A stretch of DNA of 23,000 nucleotides from Sulfolobus sp. SCGC AB-777_G06 (lineage in GTDB: Archaea; Thermoproteota; Thermoprotei_A; Sulfolobales; Sulfolobaceae): positions 1-23,000 of the forward strand of contig QEFN01000016.1 in assembly GCA_003086555.1 (NCBI GenBank), given 5' to 3'. Shown here piece after piece: positions 22,947 through 23,000 of this stretch. Under the pieces are notes generated by a model that saw only the letters and a list, made by a program, of their open reading frames with translations, had not been told where the DNA came from and ran no database searches. The translations under genes and the position numbers were made by a program. Positions within the stretch are counted from its first letter, which is position 1, and each line of letters starts with the position of its first letter.

Positions 22947-23000
22947 GAGTGTGGACAACAATTTCATTCATTTGAAATATTTACATTTATTATCACCCCC
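22947..23000. mobile_element. Probable element end running off the right edge
   Basis: Positions 22947-22964 are the exact inverse of 65-82 at the left edge. The sequence beyond the 18 bases differs between the two places, as expected if one is the left end and the other the right end of the same kind of element. No transposase is visible in the remaining 36 bases. Confidence 0.5.

Overview
The window looks like chromosome of a thermoacidophilic archaeon of the order Sulfolobales. The DNA is AT-rich. Most genes start 25-30 bases after a TATA box, as leaderless archaeal transcripts do, and operon-internal genes carry GGAGG/GGTGA-type ribosome sites. A tRNA-Asn gene carries a short archaeal intron. 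The gene content fits too: sulerythrin, an acid-type S53 protease, paired TauE/DUF1634 genes and a Sulfolobus-type gluconate dehydratase fragment. The genus cannot be told from this sequence alone.

Left part (1-5000): an exchanger gene cut off by what looks like the end of a mobile element, then DedA, MscS, two unknown genes, a frame-broken family-2 glycosyltransferase and a small membrane-anchored protein. Positions 5118-9004 hold two TauE-DUF1634 pairs pointing away from each other, followed by a membrane-anchored winged-helix regulator overlapping a CBS-domain gene. Positions 9080-11263 are a tight operon of sulerythrin, a CCG-type iron-sulfur protein and DUF3501, preceded by a perfect 20-base palindrome. 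Then come a universal stress protein, an AlaX-type tRNA editing protein and a phosphate-type MFS transporter.

Positions 14535-20211 are the most striking locus: a very large cell-surface S53 (kumamolisin-like) protease translationally coupled to a secreted PNGase A-like glycan-removing amidase. Together they look like a system for breaking down N-glycosylated proteins outside the cell at low pH. This is an inference from the families.

Right part (20278-23000): the first ~74 codons of gluconate dehydratase run head-on into an MFS transporter that has lost its 3' end, so a deletion or rearrangement junction lies near 20500. A 42-residue, very basic small protein not usually called by gene finders shares a promoter with that MFS gene. 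A DsrE-like gene, the tRNA-Asn and a poorly coding tail follow. An 18-base sequence occurs in opposite orientation at both edges of the window (65-82 and 22947-22964), which suggests ends of two copies of one mobile element.
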